Positions 21,112 through 32,439 of a stretch of DNA of 64,000 nucleotides are shown here, one piece after another. Each line of letters starts with the position of its first letter. Position 1 is the first letter of the stretch. The notes under the pieces were generated by a model that was given only the letters and a program-made list of their open reading frames with translations, searched no databases and had not been told where the DNA came from. Where the stretch lies: contig DF241152.1 of NCBI GenBank assembly GCA_000507305.1, positions 1 through 64,000 of the forward strand, read 5' to 3'. The DNA is from Breviolum minutum Mf 1.05b.01 (lineage: Eukaryota; Sar; Dinophyceae; Suessiales; Symbiodiniaceae). Position numbers and translations under genes: made by a program.

Positions 21112-24100
21112 TCAGTCCAACTCAAGCTGCCCTTCCATCTGGTCCATGATCTGCGTCTGCATGCTGCGAATTTCTCTCATCAGGACCTTTTTTTTTGAGT
21201 AAAAATGCCAACTCCGGGGTGACCTTGCGGAAAATGGTAACCTTTTTCATAGAACACGCACTGTATATTTAAAAGGTATCAGGAATCATTCAAAAAATCT
21301 ACTTGAAGCATACCAGTACATTACTTTTATATACTTTTATAGTATTATATGTATGCCGCAAAACAAAACATAGACATAGATGTTGCCTTTGAATCATATT
21401 CAATCTATTGACTTGTCAATTCATTTGAATTCGAGTTGTGTACACAATCTTCAGGGGGAAAATGTCCCAAGATGGTGCCCTGAGTCCTTGGAGCTTTGAA
21501 TCTAAACCGTATGAGAAAACAGTGAACTGGACAGCTGTGAGTTCCAGAAATTCGAGGCATTATGGCAAATTGGCTTGATGATTTTAAATATATATACATG
21601 AGAACACGCACCACTGGCATCCACTTTTCATGACTTGACTTGACAGTTATCCAGTTGTTCCAGTATCGAGTGACCAGAACGTCCAAGGTCTTTGCAGGAC
21701 CTCGCAACCTCAAGCAGCCGCTGAGGAATTCGTCGGCATCCAGAGTCCCATCATCATCCAAATCCAAGATCTTCCAAACCTCGAGCTCAATTCGTCATAG
21801 GTGACTGGATGGCATACAAACAGTCATCAGTGATCTCAAAACTGTGAGAGGTCCAAAAAAGCATCCAAAAGCATGGATGAAAACTTGCACGGAGCATTGT
21901 AGGCTTTCATGAGATGTTGGAAACGGTCCATCCAATTGATTAAGGCCAAAACAAAAACACACAACACACATACATCATACTTATTCATACTTTGTAAAAA
22001 TACTGCAAGTAGTTCATGCCCGGAGATCATGTTTCCAATTTTATTAAGCATTTTTGGAGGTCGCCAAGAGGCACAGTGAGCCTCTGAGATGTCCAAATCG
22101 ATAGCCTTGAACAACTCTTTCATTTCGTTGGTGTCCAAACTAGCCTCCAGTCTCAAACTTGAGAGAGAAATTCAGCAGTGGAAAATCCTGCAACTAAAAC
22201 AAATCCATATAACAAAAATGCGACGATGTGAACCTGGAAGTCTTCCCATGTGATGACTCTCGCATTTGTTTGTTCCATCTGCCTCAGTTGTCACCAAGTG
22301 CAATCACCATAATAACCCCCTGGCCCAAAAGCCATTACAAGTCCCGCGGGTTGCAGCATGTCGAGATCAAACAGCTTGCTATGAGTGAATTGCTTGGCAC
22401 TGGAGGCAAGATGCTTGAAGACTCCGCGGACATACTGAACCAGGTAATTGTCTTTGTCCTCTTTCCCTCTCTTCACCGCGCTCTCTACGAAAACCTGGGG
22501 TCGGACTGGCCCATGAATGTCCACTAATTACAGCACCTTAGTCATTCATCTCCATTCATAATTTACCAAACTTCATGTTTACCAAGAGGCGCCAGTGATC
22601 AAGTTCAGAAGCGCCAGCCTCGGTTTCCAAGAGCATATGGCCTTCATCTTGTATTCACCGCTTGAAACTTATACGTACATCTGAACTCAAAAATGAATTT
22701 CTGCAGGCCAGTAGCAAGCTGAAAGCAATATATAGAAGAAAAATCGCAACAGCAATGGGAGATGTATGTTCCTGAAAGTTGTCGGCCAGTAAAGCTGCAA
22801 ACATCTATTTACCACTTGCACCTTTTCATGCCTAGATAGACCGTTCTGCCGCAAATTTGCTGGACCAGGTTCCAACAAAGGTGTCACCACAGAAGCCCAA
22901 TCCACACCACCTGTCATGGCCTGCCATAGTGTCAGCATACCTGCCGGGGCAGGGCCATGGTATCGCAAAATTGTGCAAGTCAAACGATGTAAATATGTTA
23001 ATGTTGCTTGCAACGTGGGGGGGCAAGTCATAGATGTGCTAGAATTATTTCAGGGAAACCTTCACTGATTTCCCACTTGATCGTTTGCTCTCGCCTGTTC
23101 CCACAGATCCAAAGTAGTTCCTTGACTGGATCAAGGAACGATGAACACTCAGCTGTTTTAGAGCTACCAGAACGCCAACAAAAATACACCCCCCGGAAGA
23201 TTAACAGCTCGAACCTGAAAATGATAGGTTTGGAAGATGATGTTCCACAAAAGGCGTGTATTCTCAGGTTCCATGAAACATCTTCCGGGGTGTAGACAGT
23301 GATGGTGGCACCAAATATTTCAGGTGAGGATCCCCAAGGGTTGGAAACCTGGATCGGTGCTGTCCATGGCAACCCGATAAGAATTGCAGGTATCCACCAG
23401 ATAAACTGCCATCAAATATATCCTGAACGAAATTGCAAAAATGAAACAGCAAAAGTGTCCAGACTTCATTCAATAACACATCTCAATTTGAATAGCTCCA
23501 ATGTTTTTCACAAAGATCTTGAAACTTGGTGAGGCTTGTCACGGTCAAATGGACCTGGTGATATGTTGACCACTGCAGTTTAGCATCACACCAACGAGAA
23601 CAAGCCTCGGTACTTCAAAAAAATAAAATGCTCATGACAACCAAACAACATGGCTGTAACATCTTCAAACAAGATTTTGGCTCTTAGCAGTGCTGCCAGG
23701 CGTTCAGCCCAGGAACACTGCACCCAGAAGTGGCTTGAAAGAAGTTCCCACTGACCACACAATGGCGCGGACTTCTCCCAGCATCCTCGCTGCTAGCATT
23801 GTCAAAGGCAAGTGAAATCTCCAAAGACTTGCAAAACCAAGGAAATTGCATTTTCTCATGGATCATTTGGATGGAACACCATGCAGCCTTGAAGGGAGAT
23901 TTCATGATGCTATGCTGTGGTACTTGTAAATTTGCGCCTTAGAACCTTGTAGCTCCGGACAATGCGCACCAGCCGCACCATCCTGCAGTAAGAGATCTGG
24001 AGACAATGACACAAAAACTTGCCTTGACACCAGGAGTCTTTCTTATTTCACAGGATAGGATTTCAAGGTACATCAACCATGTGGAGTGTAGCAGTTTAGC

Positions 24101-25044
24101 ATTTGGATCATTTGGAATTGGTCCTGACAATCCGCATGACATTAAAATTTGTGGAGCTGGAGTCTGTGGCCATGGCTGTCATCAAGACCTCGGTCGTAAA
24201 ATGAAAAAAACTTGCCGCTTGCCATGGAAAGTCACCAGAAATTTCACCATTTGCCACCAGGAAACATCGAGCCACTGCAGCGCAACAAGAGTTAAGTCAA
24301 AAATATTCATCTGCCACCCAATGCCATTAAAGAAGCGAGAGGGTTTGGCGCTGATCTTCAACACCATCTCAAGCGTGAAAAAAATACCTGAATCACCCAA
24401 GAACGAAGTATGATGAAATATAATCAAGATTAATCAAGTGCCTTGGATTCTTTGGAAATCTTTAACCTCCAGCCGCTCACCCAAACTATTTCCAAGCACT
24501 TCCAAAATTCTATTCACCGAGTATGTGCAGTCCAAGCACAAAAGCCCCAGCCAAAAATGATGAACTCAGCTGGTGCTTCGGTCAGCAAATTGCGGGACAT
24601 GATGTCAGTCTCAATACCAATGCTGACTGCGTTGAGTAGGATTGCGGTCAAGGACAAATACTCCAATGGCCATGCGTAAACGATCATCTCATAGATCTGC
24701 CAAAAAGACTTTCCTGTGGGACGCATCAACATGTCAAAATGGCAGGCACAATGGAAAGGTATGCAAATGTGTTCGAGTGTTCCTATGACGATCCCCAATG
24801 ATGTAAATTTACTACAGTCAATAATTGCAGTACTGCTCCCGTGCTGCATCGGCTGATGTAGATCCTTGAAAGCTCAGAATCAACATCTAGATCGTGCGTA
24901 TGTAAAATGCATTTGATTTGACCAGTGATGGGAATATGCAAAGCTTCTTTGGGAGTCGTCGTCGTCTTCTTCAATGGAATCAACTGAAATGGTTGATGGC
25001 TGATTCACACGCTGCACCAAAGGATCCTCAGATATCACAGTCAT
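21112..25044 (-). CDS. Voltage-gated cation channel (6TM, NaV/CaV-superfamily) with C-terminal EF-hand pair
   Basis: A membrane channel gated by voltage and probably modulated by calcium. Sixteen exons: 24894-25044 (ATG 25042-25044), 24540-24713, 24266-24387, 24124-24188, 23938-23982, 23717-23785, 23333-23422, 23095-23120, 22873-22940, 22716-22771, 22591-22618, 22436-22494, 22234-22282, 22082-22144, 21681-21779, 21112-21186. The sum is 1,239 nt, exactly 412 residues plus TGA. N-terminus is acidic (SIEEDDDDSQ). S1: LEYLSLTAILLNAVSIGIET; S2: IFFTLEMVLKI; S3: NIFDLTLVALQWLD; S4: VMRIVRMVRLVRIVRSYK, arginines every third residue; S5: SFKPLLGAVIYLMAVYLV; pore loop: MLTLWQAMTGGVDW; S6: IAVAIFLLYIAFSLLALLN then LITGVFVESA. 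EF region: ARVITWEDFQ, MKELFKAIDLDISE and LDLDDDGTLDADEFLSGCLR. Donors: six GT, five GC, four GA; all acceptors AG. Confidence 0.92.
23185..23294. repeat. Imperfect hairpin inside channel intron 7
   Basis: Left arm TACACCCCCCGGAAGAT (23185-23201) pairs with right arm ATCTTCCGGGGTGTA (23280-23294) with a two-C bulge; a second stem pairs GAACCTGA (23211-23218) with TCAGGTTC (23264-23271). The hairpin occupies half of the 212-nt intron 23121-23332. Confidence 0.8.
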
Positions 25045-25183
25045 TCATCGCATGGGGTGATTCATAGTCCCCAGGTGCTGCATGTAGATTCTGATGGTTT
25101 GGATGTTCAAAAGTTTAGATGCTATGGATATATATACATTACATCATTACATGTCAAGCTTAAAGCACCTCTAGATACTGTGT

Positions 25184-25727
25184 ATTACGGATCTGTAGCT
25201 GGCAAGATACCCAGGCAGTTGACATCTTTCCTGTCATCCGGGTCTTTTTTCGAACGGACTTGCCCTTGGAGCCTTTTGAATTCTGGCTCCTCCAGACCGC
25301 ATTCTGTACCTCCCTTCCTTGATCCTGTTGTGGGGGTTAGATATGTGAGGGTTAGATCAGGGGGTTTTTGCTCTAAAGATTTGTTTAAAAGATTTTTAAG
25401 GCGTTTTAAGTTAATTTGCCTTTGTCTTCTTCCTTTGTTTGTCTTTATGTTTTTGTTTTTTTGAAAATTGAAAACAACCAAAAAAACTAAACCTTGAACC
25501 TTATACTTTCAAAGAACTAACATGAACACCCACAATTTTTTCTCCAATCCAATTGGGAAATGGAGATGAACTCATTTGTGTCAGCCATTTGGCCTTCAAA
25601 CATGCCTTTGAAAAAATTGTTGATGGGACCCAGGTGAAGCACTGAAGCACTGCTCTCTGAAATATCTTGACTGCCTTCGCCTTCCTTATTCTACATAAAT
25701 AGGAGGTTGTGTATATATTATGTAGTC
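25184..25727. other. Region upstream of the channel start, T-rich, no supported gene
   Basis: Between the channel ATG and the next minus-strand exon there is T/G-rich DNA (for example 25340-25470) without a convincing frame. Promoter and 5' untranslated sequences of the channel should lie here, but no motif can be named. Confidence 0.35.
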
Positions 25728-25757
25728 TTATTTAAGGTCTAGCACACGTATATACTG

Positions 25758-25866
25758 GGTCCTGCCTAAACACTGTAACACTGGACATTTGAAAGGAACA
25801 CTGTAAACACCTTTCAAAAACGTGAAAACATATTCACACACCCTGTTACTGTGTTTAGGCAGGACC
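25758..25866. repeat. Long inverted repeat with nested stems (cloverleaf-like)
   Basis: The 23-base arms 25758-25780 and 25844-25866 are complementary with a single mismatch. Inside are TTTGAAAGG (25788-25796) paired with CCTTTCAAA (25810-25818) and GTGAA/TTCAC at about 25822-25838. Total length 109 bp. Confidence 0.85.
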
Positions 25867-25964
25867 ATGCAGGACCCACTGCATAATGATTCTGAGCCTA
25901 CACATGTCTTCAGTACGTCCTCACCACTTTCTTGCAACTGTCTGAAAGATCGCTCATGACACCA

Positions 25965-28279
25965 CACCACAGCCAAAGACTCTGGCCTCATTTTCCTGGT
26001 CTTCTTGATCTTGTTCGTCTCCGCTCCATTGCACTCCATCTGAGACGTCTCTGAGCGTCTGCCCGTTCATACTCACCTCGCAGTGTCACAGCCAAGGGAG
26101 CTATTCAGCCATGAATGAAATGCTCGAGCCCAAAGTTCGTTCAAGCAATGTAGCAGTATGGCCAGCCTAATGGACTGAATTATGTTTCTATTCAATAAAA
26201 TCACCTGTGGCACAGCGCAACACATTTAAAGATTTTGAAGCATAACATTCAAAAAACAAAACAACAACACAAAAATCAATTAGATTAAAAAAAACATCGT
26301 TAACAGAACAACATCTGCACCATGCACTGCACCTCCTCTGATGTTTCTTGCAAGGTCTCATCTTCCATAAGGCCGGGCAAAGGTCGTCGTGTGTGGCGAG
26401 ATGGTTTTACTTGAGATTCTAAGGGGGCTGGTGCCGTTGGAGGTGGTGGTGCATCCATAGGTGTTGGCGGAGGTGGCTCCATCTCTGCTGGTTCAGGTGG
26501 TTGATCCGTTTGTGGCAAAGGTCGCAACCTTCCTGGCATTAAGGGCAGAGGATCCACAAATGGACCTTCTGACTCTGAGGTGGGACCATCTTCAACGAGG
26601 CCGGTCTCTGTTTCTGTCTCTGGATTCTCTGCTTCTCGTTGAGGTGAAGCCTTTGGGTCCTTTGGTGCCTGGGGCTTCAGCGTATCATGATCATATTCTG
26701 CCTTTTGTACAGGTGAACCATGGAACATCAGTTCTCTGCACCACAGCGAAAACAATTTGGATCAAAAGAACAACAGGGAGCAGGAAGCGTATTGACTTGT
26801 AATCAAATATGTCCATCAAGTCAAACTGTGGCACAACATACGGTAACTACATCATCTATATATGAACAAAATGAACACGAATGCGGGCCGTTCTTTTGTA
26901 CCCCTGTCCTCTTTATCCTTCTCTATAGTGATCCGTCTTGGCTTGCGTTCGCGCACTGCATGCCAAATGTCTGTAAGGTTGGCCTTCTTGCCTAAGTCGA
27001 CCCAAATGGAGGTCCCAACGTACACAATTCACAACGTCATCGCACTCAATTCATGATCTCCCCTCCATCGGGGTCCAATGGAGGGAAAAAAACGAGTGTG
27101 ACATGGACCCGGAATGATTCTACAAGCTAGTCTAGTTAGTGATGTCACTCTCCAATTAAAACAACTTGTATTGGCTGGTGTGTGGTGGGACTCCTCCGGA
27201 CTCTCACAAAAAGATCACAGATCTCCTTTCGTCGGAAGGTTTGTCAACCGAGTTTGAAGAGATTGGAAGCTTTCATAGATAGGATTCACAAAAAAGTACT
27301 TATAGTACTTGGATGTACTTGGTAAGTGTTGAGTTCACCTCCACAAAATCCACAAACACAAAAAAAAATAAACTTCAAGTTGTTTTCTTTCAAACCTCTT
27401 CGCCCACCTTTTGCCATGCGACCGGCTTTTGCTTTCTCATCTGCTTTCATCATTGCAGCTGACCTCACATGCCGATGTCCCCATTCCAGATCTGCAAAAG
27501 CTGAGCTTGGCAAACTCTTCCTGGTACCATTTGGACTTGCTGGACTTGCTGGCTGAATGTAGGCACTGTGCCGGCCAACAAGCCGGCCCTGTCCACTGTG
27601 TGTTTCCCAGCGTTGGCTGAATGTAACGAAAAGCTCTTCCAGTCGCTCGCAAGCCTGCGCCGCTAAACGCTATACCAAACATTATGGGCCATTGTGAATG
27701 TCGAAGTACTGTGAGGACTGATTTGTTCAAATCTACGCATTTAAATTTAAATATCTAGTTAGATAAATATCTAATTACTCAAAACTCCCACATGTTTGCA
27801 CATACATCTGACAGGAAAAAACACAAAGCAAATTCAAAACAAGGAGTCTGAATCAGTCTGAACTGCTGACGCACATCGACCCCCGAATCCAGTATAGTCA
27901 GCCAGTCCGACCAGTCCTGCTTAGCCGTCCTCTCTGCAAACTTGTCTAACGCTTCTGTCAAAAGCCGCTCCGAGAAGTTCTCAAACTCCTCATGAGGTTT
28001 GGGTACTCACAATTAATAGCTATTAATGGTTGCAAGTACAGAAAATACATAGTGCAGGAATGTGCAGGATCATGTTTGATCATATTCATGCCTATTGGAG
28101 GTGGAGGTGATTTACTATGTGATCTGTGAGTGTCACGTTTCACGTTGTTGTTGCTTTATAATAACTTCATCGTTTGCTGCCTCGTGCAACTCCGCACGCG
28201 TCAAAGCAGCAGCCGCAGTCTCAGGTACTGCCGTGGTGTCTCCGGTGTCGGAATCCTTGGCATCTTCGTGCTCCTCCAT
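25965..28279 (-). CDS. Exons of an unrecognised gene or genes, first exon with ATG at 28277-28279
   Basis: Exon 28181-28279 starts MEEHEDAKDSDTGDTTAVPE and ends LHE before a GC donor (CACGAG|GCAGC). It joins in phase 0 to an exon from 27989 (acceptor CATGAG) reading EFENFSERLLTEALDKFAER and QDWSDWLTILDSGVDVRQQF. Further 3': about 27394-27520 (FADLEWGHRHVRSAAMMK, then Lys/Arg-rich), 26302 to about 26745 (acidic and Pro-rich, with PEPAEMEPPPPTPMDAPPPP), and about 25985-26075 (RDVSDGVQWSGDEQDQEDQ). The first two exons clearly belong together; the others are coding-like but are assigned here only by strand and order. The composition suggests a largely disordered protein with a helical N-terminal part. 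No family recognised. Confidence 0.55.
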
Positions 28280-28489
28280 GGTGATCTACGTGCTAACGCT
28301 TTTGAGCAAAGTGGTCACGTGGGCAGGTAATGTTTTTCATTGTTTTTCAACATAACAAGACCATGTGGGTCATGAAGTCATGACTAATCTGGCAATGATC
28401 CACAAGGATGAGCAAAAAATTGAGAAACGACAGTGCTGATGCTAAAAGATACTGATTGTGAGATATACCGTGAGTATTGCCATTCCAGT

Positions 28490-28735
28490 GAGAAAAGAGG
28501 GAGCAACCAAAAATCATCCAGAACTTGGATCCGATCTCTCATCTTTTTTCTCTCCAACGGGAGTCCCATTGGAAACTAAGCTGTCAAGGCAACCTGGCCA
28601 CACCAGGCTGTCTCTGACTGGTCTTCCAACCCCTTCCAGTCAGCTTCTCAATGGCGCCAGCTTCATGTGGTCGTCACTGGATCATGCAAGCCTTGGTGCC
28701 ATGGCACCCATCTTGGATGCTTCTGAGAAGGTTGT
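28490..28735 (+). CDS. Plus-strand exon, unrecognised product
   Basis: One of few credible plus-strand exons. The frame runs from a possible acceptor CATTCCAG at about 28490 to a GT donor after GAGAAG at about 28731 and contains NHPELGSDLSSFFSPTGVP, LSRQPGHTRLSLTGLPTPSS and HASLGAMAPILDASEK. The minus strand has stops throughout. It lies just 5' of the minus-strand gene starting at 28279, so a divergent arrangement is possible. Function unknown. Confidence 0.45.
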
Positions 28736-28939
28736 ATGATCCCAACAGCTGCAGTTTTCGAGGTCTTGTCGCTGGTAGTCAAAACAAAAACAATACATAC
28801 ATACACCAGCATATACTATACCTGGCACTTGAAACACTTAAATACTTTGCAACGACATGCAAAGGATTGCAAAGGCAATGCCACCAGATCAAGTGAGCTG
28901 CTCCATCTCTGTGATTCCTGCAATGCTTCCTAGTGGCAT

Positions 28940-29425
28940 TTGGCATCTCTGGCACGCCCTTGCGACGTCCCTTCTGCGGCGTGAGTTGCATGATTTCCTG
29001 CAACCTTGATGCCAGCCAGCTTCGTGAAATCCAGATACCCCAGGAAACACACAAGTTCAATACAACAATCCATATCCATACCATAATTATAGTTAATTCA
29101 ATGAGAGCACTAGAATTTTCCACTGACCACCCAATCCTGCACAAAGTATCTTCAACTTCTATGCCATCGTGTGGATCTGATGATTTTCCTATGGCAAAGC
29201 ATGCGTTTTCCACCCACATACCCCCCACCTTCACGGTTGCCCCACCTCTTCCGCTTCTCCGTGCTAGACCCCTCTGCCACTTCTTGGAGCTCGGGATGGT
29301 CTGCAAGATATTGCTTCAGGGCTTTCTCGGCCTCCTTGCGAATGGCGCTGCTATGAAGAAAGACGTTGATTGAGTCTGGTATCATGCAATGGTCAGACGC
29401 ATCGAACACATCGAACAAGATGTAT
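28940..29425 (-). CDS. Exons of an unrecognised gene (degenerate EF-hand-like motif)
   Basis: About 29235-29420 reads VFDVFDASDHCMIPDSINVF followed by SAIRKEAEKALKQYLADHPE and SSTEKRKRWG. The first part has the hydrophobic-Asp pattern of an EF-hand but lacks standard calcium ligands. About 28930-29035 is also open (SRSWLASRLQEIMQL) and could be the next exon. Product unknown. Confidence 0.5.
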
Positions 29426-29429
29426 AGGT

Positions 29430-30100
29430 CTTTTTTGAGTCAGTTCATGTAAATAGATATATATGCAATATAACACTATTGATTGCAAATGATATATTAG
29501 GCATTACATATATTCACAATATCATACCGTATCATATATCTATTGATGAAAAGAGAAACACATGATCAAGTGATAGTGAACATGACTCTGACGGAAGACG
29601 TGAACTCATGAATATGAATGAAATCAAAGTACAAATCATACTTCAGAATTGATGGCAAAACATGATGAGATATATGAAAAAACATGATCCTACCACATAT
29701 GACGTGATGTATGATGGAAAATGAGACACATGACAACACATCATTGCGAATCTGTAAGCATATTGTCTTGGAGAATGATTGCTTGTGATAAACATTTGTA
29801 AACATATTTGTTGATGAATATAAGGAACATAGGAAATTTAATCTAATACTGCACTACCAAAAAAAAGCATCTCAAAAATTCCTATCCTGCCCAAACCCTA
29901 CTAATATCAAAGACGCTGAGAAAAAAAAGTGCACCTCCCTCTGCTTGTTAGCAGTTGTCTCAGCCCAGGCAGGTGTGCCATACCTTGGCGTATGCTTATC
30001 ATAGTTGGTGGTTGAGTTCCCAACCCATTTTGAAAAAATGGTGCTCCTCATAAGTGAGAGTAAAAATACTTGAAACCACCACCTAGCTATTACACAAACC
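29430..30100. other. AT-rich intergenic stretch
   Basis: No supported exon. It separates the gene above from the 3' end of the RBR ligase gene at 30102. Confidence 0.45.
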
Positions 30101-30101
30101 A

Positions 30102-32210
30102 TCACGGGCTAAGTGGCACAATGCATTTGGAACTGGAATCGTTGGTGCCACCACCAAGATGTCCATCCTGGCATGGATGATGCGTCATTTCCAATCCACC
30201 GTAAATGAAATAGCAGTCCTTGTAATGATCATACGGCCGCTTCTTGTCTAGTTCCATTCCACACAAGTAGCAGCCTCAGCTCCAAATTATGTGGATGGTG
30301 TAGCAATTTGATGCAATTTGTTGTAGGGTCGGAGCATTTCGTAGAAACAACATGAACACAGCCGCTTACTATTGCTAGGTGTGTGGAAACTATCCTGACC
30401 CAATTTTCTAAAAAACTAGATAGAGAGCGTCCGAAAGGACATCAAATCTCAAATCATCTAGGCACCATGTGTTGATATCTGATCCCTATAGGTTTACCCA
30501 TGGTTTCCCTATTTGAACAGTTTGCAGCTTTGCACAGTCTCGAGGCTTCATGTCACCTTTTTTGTTGAGTTTCCGACTATGTGTTCCACAAGGACATCGA
30601 ATGTGGTTGCAGCCCTCAGTCCTCCAAACCAATCAAACCAGAGCTTCCGCTGTGGCAATGTCAGCCAAAAGACATAGGGATCATCTTTAACAGAAAAACA
30701 TGCAACAAAAAAAACGCACAATATCCCACATTATTGCTACTGCTACTATAAATTGCATGACAAATTTCAAATCCGAGATATGCTAGCTGCTAGCTTCTAG
30801 CCGTATATTCTATAGTCAGCAAATGCAAGCCAGAACTCTGGTCTGTGTGACTATCATTTCAAGGGGGTAGCATACATCAGTCGTTTGGACCTCATAGGGT
30901 TGTTTTCCTCGCACACGTTCATGACAATCACAAAACAAACCCACCTCTCCTATCCAAGAAACACTTGAGCCAACAGCCCGAAAAACACATCCCACCAACC
31001 CCACTTATTTGGCTCTCCTTTCATAGGGCTTTTTGCACTTTGGGCACCTTGAACTGGCTGGAACTCATATTCAAAACATTATAAATTATAACACACATTT
31101 TGAACCCAACAGTACTGCATATATTGCAGCGCAATTTGTATGTTTTCATTCATTTTTGCTATGGCAAGATGTCACAACGTGTCCATGCTTGTGCTCCTCC
31201 CATGCATCGAAACCAAGGCCCACCTCCGAAGAACAGCTTCTGCCATCTTCTCTTCTACGAAAGTCCTTCCGCAGACATGGAGATGTCGTTGTATTGTCGA
31301 TACAAACTTTCTGATTTTAAACATTCTGACAGCTCTGGTGAGCTGTTATATTGTAGATCATTCTTGTAGCATATGGCATCATATAGCATCATGAAGCATA
31401 CTGGTACAAATGCGCTGATGATCACTGATGTGTCTGGCAAATGCTCGAGACAATTCAGAAAACAATTCCAAAAAACCCTAAGACACAGGACGGCCAACCC
31501 ATGAGCACAGGCAGCTTCTGCCTGATCTTTGTCTCCCCATCCTTAGGAACTCATTAGTTACACAAAACCAAATAGGGGAAGCAAAACGAGCCAAACCAAT
31601 CCAGCTTTGCATTACCAACAATGTTTCTGTCCAAATGAAGAGGCCAATTGGCAAAAGTTGAGCCGAGACACCTTCTCCACTTCATGACACTTCAAAGGGC
31701 CATGCTCTGGTTGCAAGCACCAGCGGCAAGTGATTTTGCCACACTCTGGATCCAAGCATCGAACGATCCCATCCTAGCCGCCATTGGTCGTTTATCGTCC
31801 TTTCATATAACAATGTATGGCTGAAGATGCTGAACTGGCATGCGTCCCTGACAGTAATTATAGTATGTTCTAGCGTTTAGATTGCTATCCCATCATCCAA
31901 TCTGTATCATATTGTATCATTATTTGATCAGGACCTCATGCGCACTAACGAAATGTATTAAACCAAAGCCAAAGGAGACTTCAGAATGCAACCATATCAG
32001 TATAGATGCATTTGTACTACTTGTAGGGTCACCAATTCAGACTACTGAAGTGTGCCAAAGGATACCTACCACTCCCATAAGACTCCCACACAACAGTTGC
32101 TACTCCCCTCGTACTTAGCTGCCCAGTGTCGTTCCGGTCTGTCATCTGAACCATGAAGTCGCATGCAGGACCTGAACACTTGCTGCAAAGATCCCCTTTC
32201 CAGCTTGTAC
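30102..32210 (-). CDS. RBR-type (RING-IBR-RING) E3 ubiquitin ligase, C-terminal part
   Basis: RBR ligases receive ubiquitin on a RING2 cysteine and pass it to substrates. Exons: 32131 to about 32210 (LCSKCSGPACDFMVQM), 31672-31773 (VRCLDPECGKITCRWC then QPEHGPLKCHEVE, IBR-type), 31224 to about 31310 (FVEEKMAEAVLRR), 31014-31047 (CPKCKKPYERR), 30578-30614 (GCNHIRCPCGTH) and 30102-30274 (CYLCGMELDKKRPYDHYKDC), ending with TGA at 30102-30104. The order VEEKMxEAVLRRCPKC...GCNHIRCPCG...CYLCG with a late His/Cys is the classic IBR-to-RING2 arrangement. Phases agree from 31224 downwards; the junction between 31672 and about 31310 is unresolved, and a small exon may be missing. Donors include GC after 31014, GT after 31224 and 30578, and probably GA after 32131. 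The RING1 domain and N-terminus must lie upstream of 32210; Cys-containing open stretches at 32640-32990 are candidates but not proven. Confidence 0.85.
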
Positions 32211-32439
32211 CTCTTCAGATCTCTTACGCATGTCTGTTTTGGAAAGGTCGGCTTTTTCTGAGCAGCCCAGCATGCGACCAAATCCTCCATTCCAGAGGCA
32301 GCCGCCTGCAAGGCTGCTGACCGCCTCGAGTATCTCACCTCTGTCAAATGGGCGTAGATCAAATACTTCTACAGAAGTTTGAAGATGCTAGATCTGAAAA
32401 GCAAGTGGGCGTCAAAATGCCAGAACTTTGGGACAAGAT

